A stretch of 64,000 bases of DNA from Rhizobium pisi (GTDB lineage Bacteria; Pseudomonadota; Alphaproteobacteria; Rhizobiales; Rhizobiaceae). The DNA is taken from assembly GCF_003938655.1 (NCBI RefSeq), contig NZ_RJJT01000001.1:1-64000 (forward strand). The letters are read 5' to 3'. Under the pieces are notes generated by a model. It was not told where the DNA came from. It did not search any database and saw only the letters and a program-made list of their open reading frames with translations. Below are positions 45,127-54,642 of this stretch, piece by piece. The position numbers were made by a program, and so were the translations under genes. Positions within the stretch are counted from its first letter, which is position 1; each line of letters opens with the position of its first letter.

Positions 45127-46401
45127 TTATTTGAAGACGGCGTTAGGATTATCCAAGCTGTCGGAACCTTCAAGCTGAACCGTGCCGAGATCGAGTGCGG
45201 CAATAACGCGCTGGATCGATTTCGTCTGGTCGATCAGCCCGTCGATGGCGGCCTGGACGATGGCGTTGCCTTCCTTGTTGCCCTCGGCGATCATCTGGTC
45301 GTACTTCTCGACCGTCTCGCCGCGCTTTGCCATGGCATTCATCGCATCGAGCGTCTTGTTGAGCTTGCCTTCCATCTCGGCATCGAGTGCCTTGTCCTTG
45401 GCAGCAACAAGATCGTGCAGCGACGGGCCGGCGAGCTTGGTGCCGTCGACGCGGGTATAGTCGCCCGTGTAGGCGGCGGCGATGCCGATCGCGTCGTTGA
45501 GATGCGAGTTGTAGGTATTGTCCGAGAAGCAGTCATGCTCTTCTTCCGGATCGTGCAGCAAAAGGCCGAGCTTCATGCGCTCACCAGCAAGCTCGCCGTA
45601 GGAGAGCGAACCCATGCCCGTCAGGATCGCGACGAGGCCGGCTTTCGGATCGGCTTCGACGTTCTTTGTCGCAGCGCCGTCCGGCTTCCAGTTGTCGGTC
45701 ATTTCCTGCAGATCGGAAACGAGCAGGGTGGACGCGGACTTCAGATATTCGGCGCGACGATCGCAATTGCCGTGCGTGCAATTCTTGAGGTCGTAATCGG
45801 TTGCCGGGCGGTTGCCTGCGCCAGGCCCCGTGCCGTTCAGATCCTGTCCCCAGAGCAGGAATTCGATGGCGTGGTAGCCTGTCGCGACATTGGCCTCGAT
45901 GCCGCCAGCTTCGGCAAGCGTGCCGGAGAGGAATTCCGGCGTCAGCTTGGAGGCGTCGACATCCTTGCCGTCGATCTTGATCGTCTTGTTGGCGATGACA
46001 TTCGCCACATAGAGAGAATTTTCGTCGCTCTCGGTGCCGTAGGAGGAGTCGACGTAGTCGATCAGGCCTTCATCGAGAGGCCATGAATTGATCTTGCCTT
46101 CCCAGTCGTCGACGATCGGATTGCCGAAGCGATAGACTTCCGTCTGCTGGTAGGGGACGCGCGCCTTGATCCAGGCGTCCCTGGCGGCTTTCAGCGTCTC
46201 ATCGGTCGGCGCTTTCAGGAAGGCATCGATGGCGGCGTCGAGCGCCTTGGCCGTCGTCAGCGAGTCCTCGTATTTGGCGTGCGCCACGTCGGCATAGTGT
46301 TTCACCACGGCGGCAGCATCGGTCTCGGCATGCGCGGGAAGGGCGAGCAGGGCTGCGGGGGCGATCGCCAGCACGGCCGCGCGGAATGTGTTGAGCTTCA
46401 T
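45127..46401 (-). CDS. Imelysin-family (M75) periplasmic protein
   Basis: A 424-residue exported protein. Residues 1-25 are a signal peptide ending at LPAHA. The imelysin domain covers the rest, with RVPYQQTEVYRFGNPIVDDW and the GxHxxE motif intact as GYHAIE (H177, E180). Relatives include IrpA and the M75 part of EfeO, which are iron-responsive. It is the first gene of the operon, nearest the ICE-like site, and is probably the most expressed. Confidence 0.9.
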   Translation of the reverse strand: MKLNTFRAAVLAIAPAALLALPAHAETDAAAVVKHYADVAHAKYEDSLTTAKALDAAIDAFLKAPTDETLKAARDAWIKARVPYQQTEVYRFGNPIVDDWEGKINSWPLDEGLIDYVDSSYGTESDENSLYVANVIANKTIKIDGKDVDASKLTPEFLSGTLAEAGGIEANVATGYHAIEFLLWGQDLNGTGPGAGNRPATDYDLKNCTHGNCDRRAEYLKSASTLLVSDLQEMTDNWKPDGAATKNVEADPKAGLVAILTGMGSLSYGELAGERMKLGLLLHDPEEEHDCFSDNTYNSHLNDAIGIAAAYTGDYTRVDGTKLAGPSLHDLVAAKDKALDAEMEGKLNKTLDAMNAMAKRGETVEKYDQMIAEGNKEGNAIVQAAIDGLIDQTKSIQRVIAALDLGTVQLEGSDSLDNPNAVFK

Positions 46402-46481
46402 GATCCTCTCCTGTGACGGATTTTCCGTCTAATCGGGCCTCGTCTCTTCGCCCAAAAGCAAACTGGTGTCAAATACTCTAG

Positions 46482-46498
46482 TTTGGAATAATTTTAAG
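46482..46498. promoter_or_regulatory. ICE-like (Irr) site before the imelysin operon
   Basis: Read on the minus strand, CTTAAAA-TTA-TTCCAAA matches the ICE arms TTTAGAA/TTCTAAA at 11 of 14 positions. It lies 81-97 bases before the first imelysin start. The match is degenerate, so Irr binding is only probable by context; TTGACA lies just downstream of it at 46467-46472 on the minus strand. Confidence 0.5.
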
Positions 46499-46613
46499 AT
46501 CGGACAGGGCATTGCAAACCAGCCTCTTTGAAGGGCATCTGTTTGAAAAGATGGCAGCAAGCGCGCCGCACTTGGCGCTCAGCGTCACCACTGCGCGGCA
46601 TCACTATCCCGCG

Positions 46614-47903
46614 TCAGCCCTTGCGCTGCATGCGGCAGAAGAAGAAGCCGTCCGTATCGGTGGAGGCGGGCGTCAGCGTCACCGTCAGGCCGTCGGAAGA
46701 ATGCGGACGCGGGGCGTCCTTGCCGAACAGGCCATCCCAGGCGGGCAGGGCGTTGACGATCTCGAAGTCGGGATTGTCGGCCGTGAAGCGGCGCACCTGT
46801 TCCTCGTTTTCTTGGGGCAGCACCGAACAGGTGACGTAGATCAGCTCGCCGCCTAATTTGACGAAGCCGCTTGCCTGTGCCAGCGCGTCTTGCTGCTGGG
46901 CGGTACGCTCGTCGAGATTCTTCGCCGTCAACCGCCATTTCGTATCGGGGCGGCGGCGCCACGTGCCGGTGCCGGTGCAGGGCGCGTCGACCAGTACCTT
47001 GTCGCAGCGTCCGGCAAGGCCGGAGAGCCCCTTGGCGTCGTCATGGACCTGGACATTGCGGGTGCCCGCCCGCTTCAGCCGCTCGATGATCGGCGCCAGC
47101 CGCTTGCGGTCGGCATCATAGGCGTGAACCTGGCCCTTATTGTGCATGGCCGCCGCCATGGCGAGCGTCTTGCCGCCGCCGCCGGCGCAATAGTCGAGGA
47201 TCTGTTCGCCATCCCGCGCGAGCACCAGGTCGGCGACGATCTGCGACCCCTCGTCCTGAACCTCGAACCAGCCTTTCTGGAACGAAAGCTCGGCTGTCAC
47301 GTTGGGGAGACGCGAGGCGCCTTCGCCGGCGGCAATCCGGATGCCGTAGCGGGCGATCTTCGCGGCATGTGCGCCGGCTCTTTCGAGCGCCTTGACGGCC
47401 TTGTCGCGGGAGGCCTTCAGGATGTTGGCGCGCAGATCGAGCGTCGGGCGGGCGGCAAGCGCTTGTGCCTCGGCGAGCCACTCGGCACCGAAGGCCTGTT
47501 CGAAGGAGGGTTGGACCCATACGGGAATATCGCCGCGGATATGCGGCGGGGCATCGTCGAGCGAGCGGCTTTCGAAGGCCGAGGCGGCATCGGCCGAAAG
47601 CGGCGGCGGCGCGAACTTGTCATCCGCCAGTTCGGCGGCAAGGCTCTCGGGTGTGAAACCCCATTGGCGGAACATGACGGCGTGGGCAACGGCGGCAGCA
47701 CTGTCGTCATCCATCAGCCAGGCATGGGAAAGACGCATGCGCAATGCGTCATAAACGATGTTGCCGATCGCGGCGCGATCGCCGGAGCCGGCAAAGCGAT
47801 GCGCAAGGCCCCAGTCCTTCAGCGCGTCGGCGACGGGCCGCTTGCGGGCATCGATGTCCGCGAGCACAGAAATCGCCCCTTCGAGGCGGCCGCCCAGACG
47901 CAT
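46614..47903 (-). CDS. RsmB/NOP2-family rRNA cytosine-C5 methyltransferase
   Basis: A 429-residue SAM-dependent enzyme. An N-terminal NusB-like region (residues 1-75) precedes the RsmB-type domain. Motifs include ILDYCAGGGGKTLAM for SAM binding, VHAYDADRKRL, VLVDAPCTGTGTWRRRP with the releasing cysteine, and VTCSVLPQEN with the catalytic cysteine. It methylates cytosine in 16S rRNA or tRNA. AGGAG precedes the start. The exact target base is not assignable. Confidence 0.9.
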   Translation of the reverse strand: MRLGGRLEGAISVLADIDARKRPVADALKDWGLAHRFAGSGDRAAIGNIVYDALRMRLSHAWLMDDDSAAAVAHAVMFRQWGFTPESLAAELADDKFAPPPLSADAASAFESRSLDDAPPHIRGDIPVWVQPSFEQAFGAEWLAEAQALAARPTLDLRANILKASRDKAVKALERAGAHAAKIARYGIRIAAGEGASRLPNVTAELSFQKGWFEVQDEGSQIVADLVLARDGEQILDYCAGGGGKTLAMAAAMHNKGQVHAYDADRKRLAPIIERLKRAGTRNVQVHDDAKGLSGLAGRCDKVLVDAPCTGTGTWRRRPDTKWRLTAKNLDERTAQQQDALAQASGFVKLGGELIYVTCSVLPQENEEQVRRFTADNPDFEIVNALPAWDGLFGKDAPRPHSSDGLTVTLTPASTDTDGFFFCRMQRKG

Positions 47904-48051
47904 TCACATGTCTCCTGTTGCCATGGCATGTGAACGATCGCGCGATTGGTCGCGGGCGGAGTGTTCACAAGTCTCAACCGCGTGGTAACCGCGATTGACG
48001 GCAAGAGCAAGCGCCGTAGAGGCGCGGGCCGGATGTAGGAGGCGCGTGGCC

Positions 48052-48414
48052 TCAGCTGATGACCTGGTAGCAGACCTTCGCCGTGCCGGAGCTTACCATG
48101 CCGATATTCTGCGCGGCGGCACGCGACAGATCGAGCACGCGGCCGCGGATGAACGGACCGCGATCGTTGATGCGAACGACGACGGTGCGGCCATTGTGGC
48201 TGTTGGTGACCTTCACCTTGGTGCCGAATGCGAGCGAACGATGTGCGGCAGTCAAGACGGCAGGGTTCATACGTTCCCCGGAAGCAGTTTTGGAGCGAAG
48301 TGCGTACCATGAAGCACCGCCACAGCCATTTGCAGCAAAACCTTCCGCCGGAAGCAAGGAAGAACAGGCTGCAATAGTTGCGGCAGCGATAATAGAACGG
48401 CTTATTTTCTTCAA
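48052..48414 (-). CDS. RlpA-like septal ring protein (DPBB domain)
   Basis: A 120-residue exported protein with a double-psi beta-barrel. The signal segment [16 protein letters not shown] runs to about residue 18, possibly a lipobox around C18; the domain has [31 protein letters not shown] and [23 protein letters not shown]. RlpA proteins act on peptidoglycan at division sites. I start at TTG (48414), which puts the signal peptide at the N-terminus, since the ATG at 48498 would add a long non-signal leader. Confidence 0.82.
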   Translation of the reverse strand: MKKISRSIIAAATIAACSSLLPAEGFAANGCGGASWYALRSKTASGERMNPAVLTAAHRSLAFGTKVKVTNSHNGRTVVVRINDRGPFIRGRVLDLSRAAAQNIGMVSSGTAKVCYQVIS

Positions 48415-48811
48415 AACGGAGTGTCCCTCAACTATTGAACTCACGCCCTTGCAGGCGGCGGGGCTTAAATCCGTCGAAAAATGGCAAAAAAGTGCCACGG
48501 TCGATCACGGAATGTTACATTATGTAATACTCGTGATATCGTTGATTAAATATAGGAAATCGGCGCCGATGGCAGGACGTGGAAAAAACGTAATAGAATC
48601 AGCTAAAATTCGAATGAATTTTCCGAACGAATGGTAAACATCTCGGGCGTCACAAATATCACGAAATTTTTTTGCGGAACTTGCCATATTTGCTGCCACA
48701 TTTCAGCAAATTCAGAGGCCGTTAACTATATTCGAGGCGAAAATCGCTCGCATAAGCCGGAAAAGTAGGAATTTCCTACTCTTTTATGTGGGGGTCGATG
48801 GCTTCTCGCCT
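48415..48811. other. AT-rich intergenic region
   Basis: This 397-base gap is much richer in A and T than the rest. It holds the rlpA promoter, a small palindrome TTACAT-T-ATGTAA (48515-48527) about 100 bases from the rlpA start, and a stem AGTAGGAA-T-TTCCTACT (48764-48780) that, followed by TTTT on the minus strand, probably ends the gene at 48812. I find no coding pattern or tRNA in it. Confidence 0.5.
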
Positions 48812-49681
48812 TCAGCCGCGCCAGCGTTCGTCCCGCCACAATTGGGCAAGCGACATCAGATAGTCAGGGAAGGAGAATTTGAAGCCGGCGGCTTTGAGTT
48901 TCGCATTCGAAACCCGCTTGTTCTCGCCGTAGAAGGAGCGCGCCATCGGTGTCAGCTCGGCAGTTTCGAAGGCCTGTTCCAGCGGCGGCTCGACGTCCAT
49001 CAGGCGCGCCGCCTCCACGATCACATCCTGCGGCGGGCCGGGTCGGTCGTCGGTGACATTATAGATGCCGCCAAGGCGATGCTCCGACAGGAAGCGTGTC
49101 GCCGCGCCGATATCCTCGACGCGGATGCGGTTGAACACCTGGTCCTTCTTGATCAGGCGACGTGCCGTGCCCTTTTCCAGATTGCAGAAGGCATTGCGCC
49201 CAGGCCCGTAAATGCCGGAAAGGCGGAGTACCGCGGCCGGCACGCCGCGCTTTTCTCCCATTGCCAGCCAGCCGTCCTCGGCCTCGAGCCGTTCCTTCGA
49301 CCGTCCGGAAACGGGCACGCAGGGCGTTTCCTCAGTGACCCATGTGCCCTTATGGTCGCCGTAGACGCCGACGGTCGAGAGGTAACCGATCCATTCGAGC
49401 CTGGGCAGCAGGGCTGCGCCGTCTTCGCCGAGCAACCGCAGCAGCGGGTCGGCCTTTCCCGGTGCGATCGATTGCACGAGATGGGTGACGTCAGCCAAAG
49501 CCTCGCGCAACCTGTTTTCCAAGGTCTCGCCGTCGAAAAGGAATGCCTCGATGCCGTCACGGCTCAGCGTTTCCATCTTCTCTGCCGAGCGCGTCGTGCC
49601 GGAAACGCGCACGCCGTCGTCGGTGAAGGCCTTTGCGATCGCCGTTCCGGAAAAACCGCAGCCAAAGATCATCACATGCAT
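48812..49681 (-). CDS. NAD(P)-dependent epimerase/dehydratase-like protein (YeeZ-like)
   Basis: A 289-residue Rossmann-fold protein beginning [19 protein letters not shown], with the extended-SDR cues YLSTVGVYGDHKG and LRLSGIYGPGR (about residues 100-155). The catalytic tyrosine YxxxK is not obvious, as in YeeZ-type atypical SDRs. Function unknown. Its ATG shares a base with the queG stop (TGATG), so translation is coupled. It is the third gene of the GST-queG unit. Confidence 0.78.
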   Translation of the reverse strand: MHVMIFGCGFSGTAIAKAFTDDGVRVSGTTRSAEKMETLSRDGIEAFLFDGETLENRLREALADVTHLVQSIAPGKADPLLRLLGEDGAALLPRLEWIGYLSTVGVYGDHKGTWVTEETPCVPVSGRSKERLEAEDGWLAMGEKRGVPAAVLRLSGIYGPGRNAFCNLEKGTARRLIKKDQVFNRIRVEDIGAATRFLSEHRLGGIYNVTDDRPGPPQDVIVEAARLMDVEPPLEQAFETAELTPMARSFYGENKRVSNAKLKAAGFKFSFPDYLMSLAQLWRDERWRG

Positions 49682-50832
49682 CAGCCCACTCCCGCCAGCC
49701 GCCATTCGTTCAACACGCCGTCATCGCGCTCATCGGCCCTTTGTGCGGCAAAGGCCACGAATTCGCCAGCCTCCATCAGCCGCGAAAGCGCCCACACCGC
49801 CATGCCGCGCACCACGGGCGAGGGGTCGGCGGCGAGCAGCCGACATTGCGCGATCAATTCCGGCATGCCGGAATTGCCGGCGGCGATCAGCAAATTGCGG
49901 ATAAAACGGTCGCGGCCGATCCGCTTGACCGGCGAGCCGCTGAAAAAGGCGCGGAAGGCGGCATCGTCAAGTGTCAGCAGAAAGGCGATCGACGGTTCCT
50001 TCAGGTCTTCCCGCGCCTTCAGCTTCATCTCCGAGGCGGAGCTTGCGAACTTGTTCCAGGGGCAGACGGCAAGACAGTCGTCGCAGCCATAGATGCGATT
50101 GCCGATCAACGGCCGCAGGTCGGGATCGATCGGCCCTTTGTGCTCGATGGTGAGATAGGAGATGCAGCGTCGCGCATCGATCTGATAGGGCGCGGGGAAG
50201 GCGGCCGTCGGGCAAATGTCGAGGCAGGCGCGGCAGGAGCCGCAATGATCCGTCTCCGGCGCGTCGACGGCAAGATCGGCCGTGGTGAACATGCTCCCGA
50301 GAAACAGCCACGAGCCGTGCAGGCGGCTGACGAGATTGGTGTGTTTTCCCTGCCAGCCGAGGCCGGCTGCCACGGCCAGAGGCTTTTCCATGACGGGTGC
50401 AGTATCGACGAAGACTTTCACGTCGGCGCTCGCGCGCGCCGCAAAGCGTGTGGCGATCTCCTTCAGCCGGCCTTTGATGACGTCATGATAGTCGCGGTTG
50501 CGGGCATAGACCGAGATCGCGGCTTTGTCGGGCTTGTCGAGAATGCCGCGCGGATCTTCCTCCGGGGCGTAATTGAGGCCGAAGACGACGACGGATTTCA
50601 CGTCGCTCCAGAGCGTGCGAGGATCTCCGCGCCTGTCGCGCGTCTCCGCCATCCACTCCATCGTCCCGTGGCGGCCGGCATCGATAAACTCGCCGAGCCG
50701 TTGCCCTGCCTCAGGGATCGCATCGGCGCGCGTAATGCGGCAGAGATCGAAGCCGTGAGCGGCGGATTCTGCCTTTACGAAGGCGGACAAATTGTCGCGG
50801 CGCTTGCTCTCTTTGTCATTCGGTTCGGGCAT
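49681..50832 (-). CDS. queG: Epoxyqueuosine reductase
   Basis: A 383-residue cobalamin-dependent Fe-S enzyme that makes queuosine from epoxyqueuosine in tRNA. Two [4Fe-4S] motifs are [12 protein letters not shown] (about residues 198-209) and CDDCLAVCP (about 248-256). The N-terminal part has [14 protein letters not shown] and [13 protein letters not shown], and the C-terminus has a HEAT-like repeat region. GAGGG precedes the start. It is 12 bases downstream of a GST gene. Confidence 0.95.
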   Translation of the reverse strand: MPEPNDKESKRRDNLSAFVKAESAAHGFDLCRITRADAIPEAGQRLGEFIDAGRHGTMEWMAETRDRRGDPRTLWSDVKSVVVFGLNYAPEEDPRGILDKPDKAAISVYARNRDYHDVIKGRLKEIATRFAARASADVKVFVDTAPVMEKPLAVAAGLGWQGKHTNLVSRLHGSWLFLGSMFTTADLAVDAPETDHCGSCRACLDICPTAAFPAPYQIDARRCISYLTIEHKGPIDPDLRPLIGNRIYGCDDCLAVCPWNKFASSASEMKLKAREDLKEPSIAFLLTLDDAAFRAFFSGSPVKRIGRDRFIRNLLIAAGNSGMPELIAQCRLLAADPSPVVRGMAVWALSRLMEAGEFVAFAAQRADERDDGVLNEWRLAGVG

Positions 50833-50844
50833 GAAGAGCCCTCG

Positions 50845-51537
50845 TCAGAAATCCAGATCGGCGTAATGGGAAACCGGCGTCAGGCCGCGCACGCGCTCGG
50901 TCAGCATCGGCCGGAAGGAGGGGCGCGATTTCAGCCGCTGGTACCAGTCCTTGACGACAGGCGCATCCGCCCATTCGATCTCCCCGAGGTAATCGAGGAT
51001 CGAGATCGAGGCGGCGGCGGCAAGGTCGGCATAGCTCATCCGCTCGCCTGCCAGCCACTGCCGTGAGCCGGCAAGCCAGGTGAGGTAGCGCATATGCTGG
51101 CGGATATTCGCGCGGGCCGTGCGCAAAATCTTCGAATCCGGTGCTCCACCGCCCTGATCGGCAGTCATCTGCAACTTATAGACACGCTCGCGGGCAAGCG
51201 GCTTCGTCACGTCGTTTTCCATCTTCTGCATGAACCATTCGGTCAACCGGCGGATTTCCGCCCGCTGGAAAGGGTCCTCTGCAAGCAGCCGCCGGTCGCG
51301 CTTCAGGACGCCATGCGTCTCGTCCAGATATTCGGAAATGACGCTCGCGCCGCAGAGCGCGCGCATGCTGTCGTCGACATAGACCGGCAACGTGCCGGCG
51401 GGATTGAGCGCCAGGAAATCCCGGCGTTTCTCCCATGTCTGCTCTTCGATCATGTCCGCGTGGTAGCCGTATTCCGCCAGGATCAGCCGGACGAAGCGAG
51501 ATGCGGATGACATGGGATGATGATAAAGGGTGGGCAT
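50845..51537 (-). CDS. Glutathione S-transferase family protein
   Basis: A 230-residue GST-like protein. The N-domain starts LYHHPMSSASRFVRLIL and has FLALNPAGTLPVYVDD with the cis-proline and GASVISEYLDE for glutathione contact; a helical C-domain follows (YADLAAAASISILDYLGE). The first-turn residue is serine rather than cysteine. Substrate unknown. It leads the operon with queG, an association I would not predict functionally. Confidence 0.85.
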   Translation of the reverse strand: MPTLYHHPMSSASRFVRLILAEYGYHADMIEEQTWEKRRDFLALNPAGTLPVYVDDSMRALCGASVISEYLDETHGVLKRDRRLLAEDPFQRAEIRRLTEWFMQKMENDVTKPLARERVYKLQMTADQGGGAPDSKILRTARANIRQHMRYLTWLAGSRQWLAGERMSYADLAAAASISILDYLGEIEWADAPVVKDWYQRLKSRPSFRPMLTERVRGLTPVSHYADLDF

Positions 51538-51772
51538 CGATACTCGGGCTTTGTGATTGCTGTTACAGGACTGTGTGGCAGCTCAGTTATAGCGCCCTAG
51601 TCATGACTCATTGGTTGAAGCTATAGGAGCTTGGCCGGGCCAACACAAGCGAATCGGGTCTCACACCATCTGACAGGGACGAAACACGCTTCTTGCGCAC
51701 GAGGATAAACGCAGCGCCTGATCGGCTCAAGCGCTGTTCAAATCCGACCGACTTTTAAACCGGAGACAATTT

Positions 51773-52570
51773 ATGGACTATATAAATGCTGCAATCCTCG
51801 GTGTCGTCGAGGGGATTACCGAGTTTCTGCCGATCTCGAGCACCGGCCACCTTATCATTGTCGAGCAATGGCTCGGACACCGGTCGGACATGTTCAACAT
51901 CGTCATTCAGGCCGGCGCCATCCTTGCCGTCACCATCATTTACTGGCGTCGCCTGCTGGATCTGGTGCTTGGCTGGCGCGAGCCTCAGAATCGAGATTAT
52001 GCCGCCAAGCTGATCGTCGCATTTCTTATCACCGCAATTCTGGGTCTTATCGTCAAGAAGCTCGGCTTCGAACTTCCGGAGACCGCGACGCCGATCGCCT
52101 GGGCGCTCATCATCGGCGGTATCTGGATGATCTTCGCCGAATGGGCTGCCGCCCGCAGGCCGCCGCATAAGGAGATCACCTGGCTCGTCGCCATCCTGGT
52201 CGGCATCGCCCAGATCGTCGCCGGCATCTTCCCGGGAACCTCGCGGTCCGGCGCCACGATTTTCGTTGCCATGTTGGCGGGCACCGGCAACCGCGCAGCG
52301 GCGACCGAATTCGCCTTTCTCGTCGGGATACCGACCATGTATGCCGCAAGCGGCTATGAATTGCTGAAGACCTTCAAGGACGGCGGAGCGGCAGGCGAAG
52401 ACTGGACCGCGCTCGGTATCGCCTTCGTCGTTTCCACCGTGGTCGCTTTCATTGCGGTCAAATGGCTGCTCGCCTACATCAGAAGCAACCGGTTCACCCT
52501 GTTTGCCATTTACCGCATCATTCTCGGTGTCCTGCTGCTCGGTATGGCCGCAACCGGCTTGATCGCCTGA
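51773..52570 (+). CDS. uppP: Undecaprenyl-diphosphatase
   Basis: A 265-residue UppP/BacA protein that removes phosphate from undecaprenyl diphosphate to recycle the cell-wall lipid carrier. Motif GVVEGITEFLPISSTGH lies at residues 10-26 with the essential glutamates, and GIFPGTSRSGATI at about 156-168. About eight membrane helices are predicted. CCGGAGAC gives a good ribosome-binding site at 51760. The 13-pair stem after it may end the transcript. Confidence 0.95.
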   Translation: MDYINAAILGVVEGITEFLPISSTGHLIIVEQWLGHRSDMFNIVIQAGAILAVTIIYWRRLLDLVLGWREPQNRDYAAKLIVAFLITAILGLIVKKLGFELPETATPIAWALIIGGIWMIFAEWAAARRPPHKEITWLVAILVGIAQIVAGIFPGTSRSGATIFVAMLAGTGNRAAATEFAFLVGIPTMYAASGYELLKTFKDGGAAGEDWTALGIAFVVSTVVAFIAVKWLLAYIRSNRFTLFAIYRIILGVLLLGMAATGLIA

Positions 52571-52584
52571 GACATCCCCGCCAC

Positions 52585-52618
52585 ATTGCATTCGCGCAAC
52601 TCCCGGCGCGAATGCAAT
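52585..52618 (+). terminator. Strong hairpin after uppP
   Basis: ATTGCATTCGCGC (52585-52597) and GCGCGAATGCAAT (52606-52618) form a perfect thirteen-pair stem with an eight-base loop, 15 bases after the uppP stop. No T run follows, so it may be a 3'-protective structure or a Rho-assisted end. Confidence 0.6.
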
Positions 52619-52803
52619 TGTCCGGCCGGACGCCGCGCACAGACACGCGATGAGCGGCAAGCCGATTTTCAGATAGGCATATTTGAGAAAATACGCATCG
52701 CCGTTTTTCAAGCAGGCTGAGCGTTGATGAAGCACCTTGTTTCAGGTGTTTCTAACGACTGTTCGTCTCAGGCAAAACGCCGGCGCAGACGGCCGGCCTT
52801 TTT

Positions 52804-52956
52804 TCAGTGGCTGATCGAAGCCGTCGAGCAAGGATCGACGCCGTAGGCCGGCGAGCAATCGCCCTTCACCGCCGCGACCGAGCCGGGCGCAACGAAGGAG
52901 CCTGCAAGGATAACCAGCGCCGCACACGCAAATAAAAGCGCGATTGACTTGCCCAT
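52804..52956 (-). CDS. Small secreted two-cysteine protein
   Basis: A 50-residue protein with a signal peptide (residues 4-29, GSFVAPGSVAA end) and a mature part of about 20 residues with two cysteines, GDCSPAYGVDPCSTAS. A plus-strand hairpin with TTTTTT at 52783-52804 abuts its stop. AAAGG precedes the start. I recognise no family; small exported Cys peptides of this kind are common but uncharacterised in rhizobia. Confidence 0.55.
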   Translation of the reverse strand: MGKSIALLFACAALVILAGSFVAPGSVAAVKGDCSPAYGVDPCSTASISH

Positions 52957-53189
52957 CGAGAAATGCCTTTCACAGTGATTGCCGCACGCTATCGCAGGCG
53001 TTGAGTCCAGCCGAAGACGCGCGGGTTTGGTAGTCAGTGGAATGGCAAATAGCAATAAACGTTCCTGCTAAATTTGGCGTTAATTCCACAAAATTTCCGA
53101 TGCGTCTTTTATGCAACGCCGCCTCAAGGTGGGGGCAGAAAATCATGCCGAACTTGCGCCGGCGTTGCGTGATGCCACACGAAAAAAAA

Positions 53190-53217
53190 CGCCGCCCGCG
53201 TTTCCGCGAGCGGCGTG
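53190..53217 (-). terminator. Terminator of the NDUFA9-like gene
   Basis: ACGCCGC-C-CGCG-TTTC-CGCG-A-GCGGCGT is an eleven-pair stem with one mismatch; on the minus strand it is followed by eight T residues. It lies just after the stop at 53238. Confidence 0.85.
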
Positions 53218-53237
53218 TTTCGTTGTCTGAAATTTGG

Positions 53238-54218
53238 TCACGCAGCCTTTCCGGTACCGGTATACTGGCCGTGCGGGCGATAATGCACGAGGTAGGAGCC
53301 GAGCACCGATGCCGGCATTGTGGGCGTGATGCCGAGGCCCTGCAGCGTGCGGCCTTCCGCCTCGGCTTCCCTGGAAACGATATTGTCGTGCTTGAGCAGG
53401 CGCACCTGGTCCGGCGTGATCGGGGGCGTGATGAAGGGGATCATCGAGGCGATGCTGCCGATCAGCGAAGCGATGCCGAAGGGCAGGGACACCAGCGGGT
53501 TCTTGCGGCTCGTCACCTTCAGCATCGTCTCGAGACATTCGCGGAAGCTCAGCACTTCAGGCCCGCCAAGCTCGTAGACCTTGCCGACGGCGACTTTGCC
53601 ATCGACGGCACGGCCGACGGCCTCGGCAATATCCTCGACATAGACAGGCTGGAATTTCGTCTTGCCGCCGCCGACCAGGGGCAGGACCGGCGACATGCGC
53701 GCCATGTCGGCGAACTTGTTGAAGAAGCTGTCTTCCGGTCCGAAGACGATCGATGGGCGGAAGATCACCGCATCGGGCTTGATGGAGAAGATGGCGGTTT
53801 CGGCGCGGCCCTTGGTGCGACCATAGTCCGAAGCGGATTTGGGGTCGGCGCCGATCGCCGAAATATGGACGAGCCCTGCGCCGGCGTTGCGTGCCGCCTC
53901 GGCGACCGCGCGGCCGCCAAATTCCTGCACGGCGTCGAAGGTGTTGCGGCCGGTTTCGTGCAAAATACCGACGCAGTTGACGACGTAGCTTGCACCCTCG
54001 ACGGCGCGGTCGATCGAATTGCGGTAGCGCAGGTTCGCCTGCACGAAGGAGATCTGGCCGACATTGCCGAGCGGCTGCAGGAAGCCTGCGAGATCGGGAC
54101 GGCGCACGGCGACGCGGATGCTATAGCCGCGCTTGGCAAGGGCGCGAACCACGTGCCTGCCCACGAAGCCCGACCCTCCGAACACGGTGACGAGCGGCGG
54201 CAGGTTGGCAAGGGTCAT
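53238..54218 (-). CDS. NDUFA9-like NAD-binding epimerase-family protein
   Basis: A 326-residue atypical SDR. VTVFGGSGFVGRHVVRALAKRGY (about residues 8-30) is the Rossmann cofactor loop; the YxxxK is present as YGRTKG near 136-141; the C-terminal domain has a hydrophobic SLIGSIASMIPFITP. Such proteins are called complex I NDUFA9 subunit family in alphaproteobacteria and may bind NADPH beside complex I or act on quinone chemistry. GGAGCC precedes the start. Confidence 0.85.
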   Translation of the reverse strand: MTLANLPPLVTVFGGSGFVGRHVVRALAKRGYSIRVAVRRPDLAGFLQPLGNVGQISFVQANLRYRNSIDRAVEGASYVVNCVGILHETGRNTFDAVQEFGGRAVAEAARNAGAGLVHISAIGADPKSASDYGRTKGRAETAIFSIKPDAVIFRPSIVFGPEDSFFNKFADMARMSPVLPLVGGGKTKFQPVYVEDIAEAVGRAVDGKVAVGKVYELGGPEVLSFRECLETMLKVTSRKNPLVSLPFGIASLIGSIASMIPFITPPITPDQVRLLKHDNIVSREAEAEGRTLQGLGITPTMPASVLGSYLVHYRPHGQYTGTGKAA

Positions 54219-54330
54219 GGCAGGCTCCTCGAAAGGCTTTGGGGGATGCTGTATCGGCACTCGTCTTAGCCCAATCACGGCGCGACGGGAAGGCCCATCG
54301 CGCCGTCAGTTTTGTCGGACGTGAGACCGT

Positions 54331-54618
54331 TCAGGCGCCTTCGACGACGACCATTTCCGCATCCGCCACTTCCTGACGGATTTTGGCGGCGATCTGGTAT
54401 TCCGGCGAATTGTAGCAGTCGACGGCGTGCTGCATCGAAGGAAATTCGATCACGACGTTGCGGGCGCGCGCCTTGCCCTCGAGCTGGGTGAAGGCGCCGC
54501 CGCGAGCCAGGAAATTAGCGCCGTATTTTTCGAAGGCCGGCTTGGCCGCCGCCACGTAATCCTTGTAGCGTTCGGCATCGCGAACGTCGACGCGGGCGAT
54601 CCAGTATCCCTTGGCCAT
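54331..54618 (-). CDS. DUF1330 protein
   Basis: A 95-residue ferredoxin-like barrel of the DUF1330 family: MAKGYWIARVDVRDAERYKDYV at the start, FLARGG in the middle and EFPSMQHAVDCYNSPEYQ near residue 60-77. These dimeric barrels resemble monooxygenases and isomerases, but no function is proven. It is 24 bases downstream of pyrF in the same orientation. GGGAGAAG precedes the start. Confidence 0.88.
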   Translation of the reverse strand: MAKGYWIARVDVRDAERYKDYVAAAKPAFEKYGANFLARGGAFTQLEGKARARNVVIEFPSMQHAVDCYNSPEYQIAAKIRQEVADAEMVVVEGA

Positions 54619-54642
54619 GCTCTTCTCCCTGTTGAATTCTTG

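Noticed and set aside
49633..51066. Open frame of 477 codons on the plus strand opposite queG
   Set aside because: Antisense to a gene with two intact Fe-S motifs; no family resemblance of its own.
53037..54269. Open frame of 410 codons on the plus strand opposite the NDUFA9-like gene
   Set aside because: Antisense shadow that also runs through a strong terminator hairpin.
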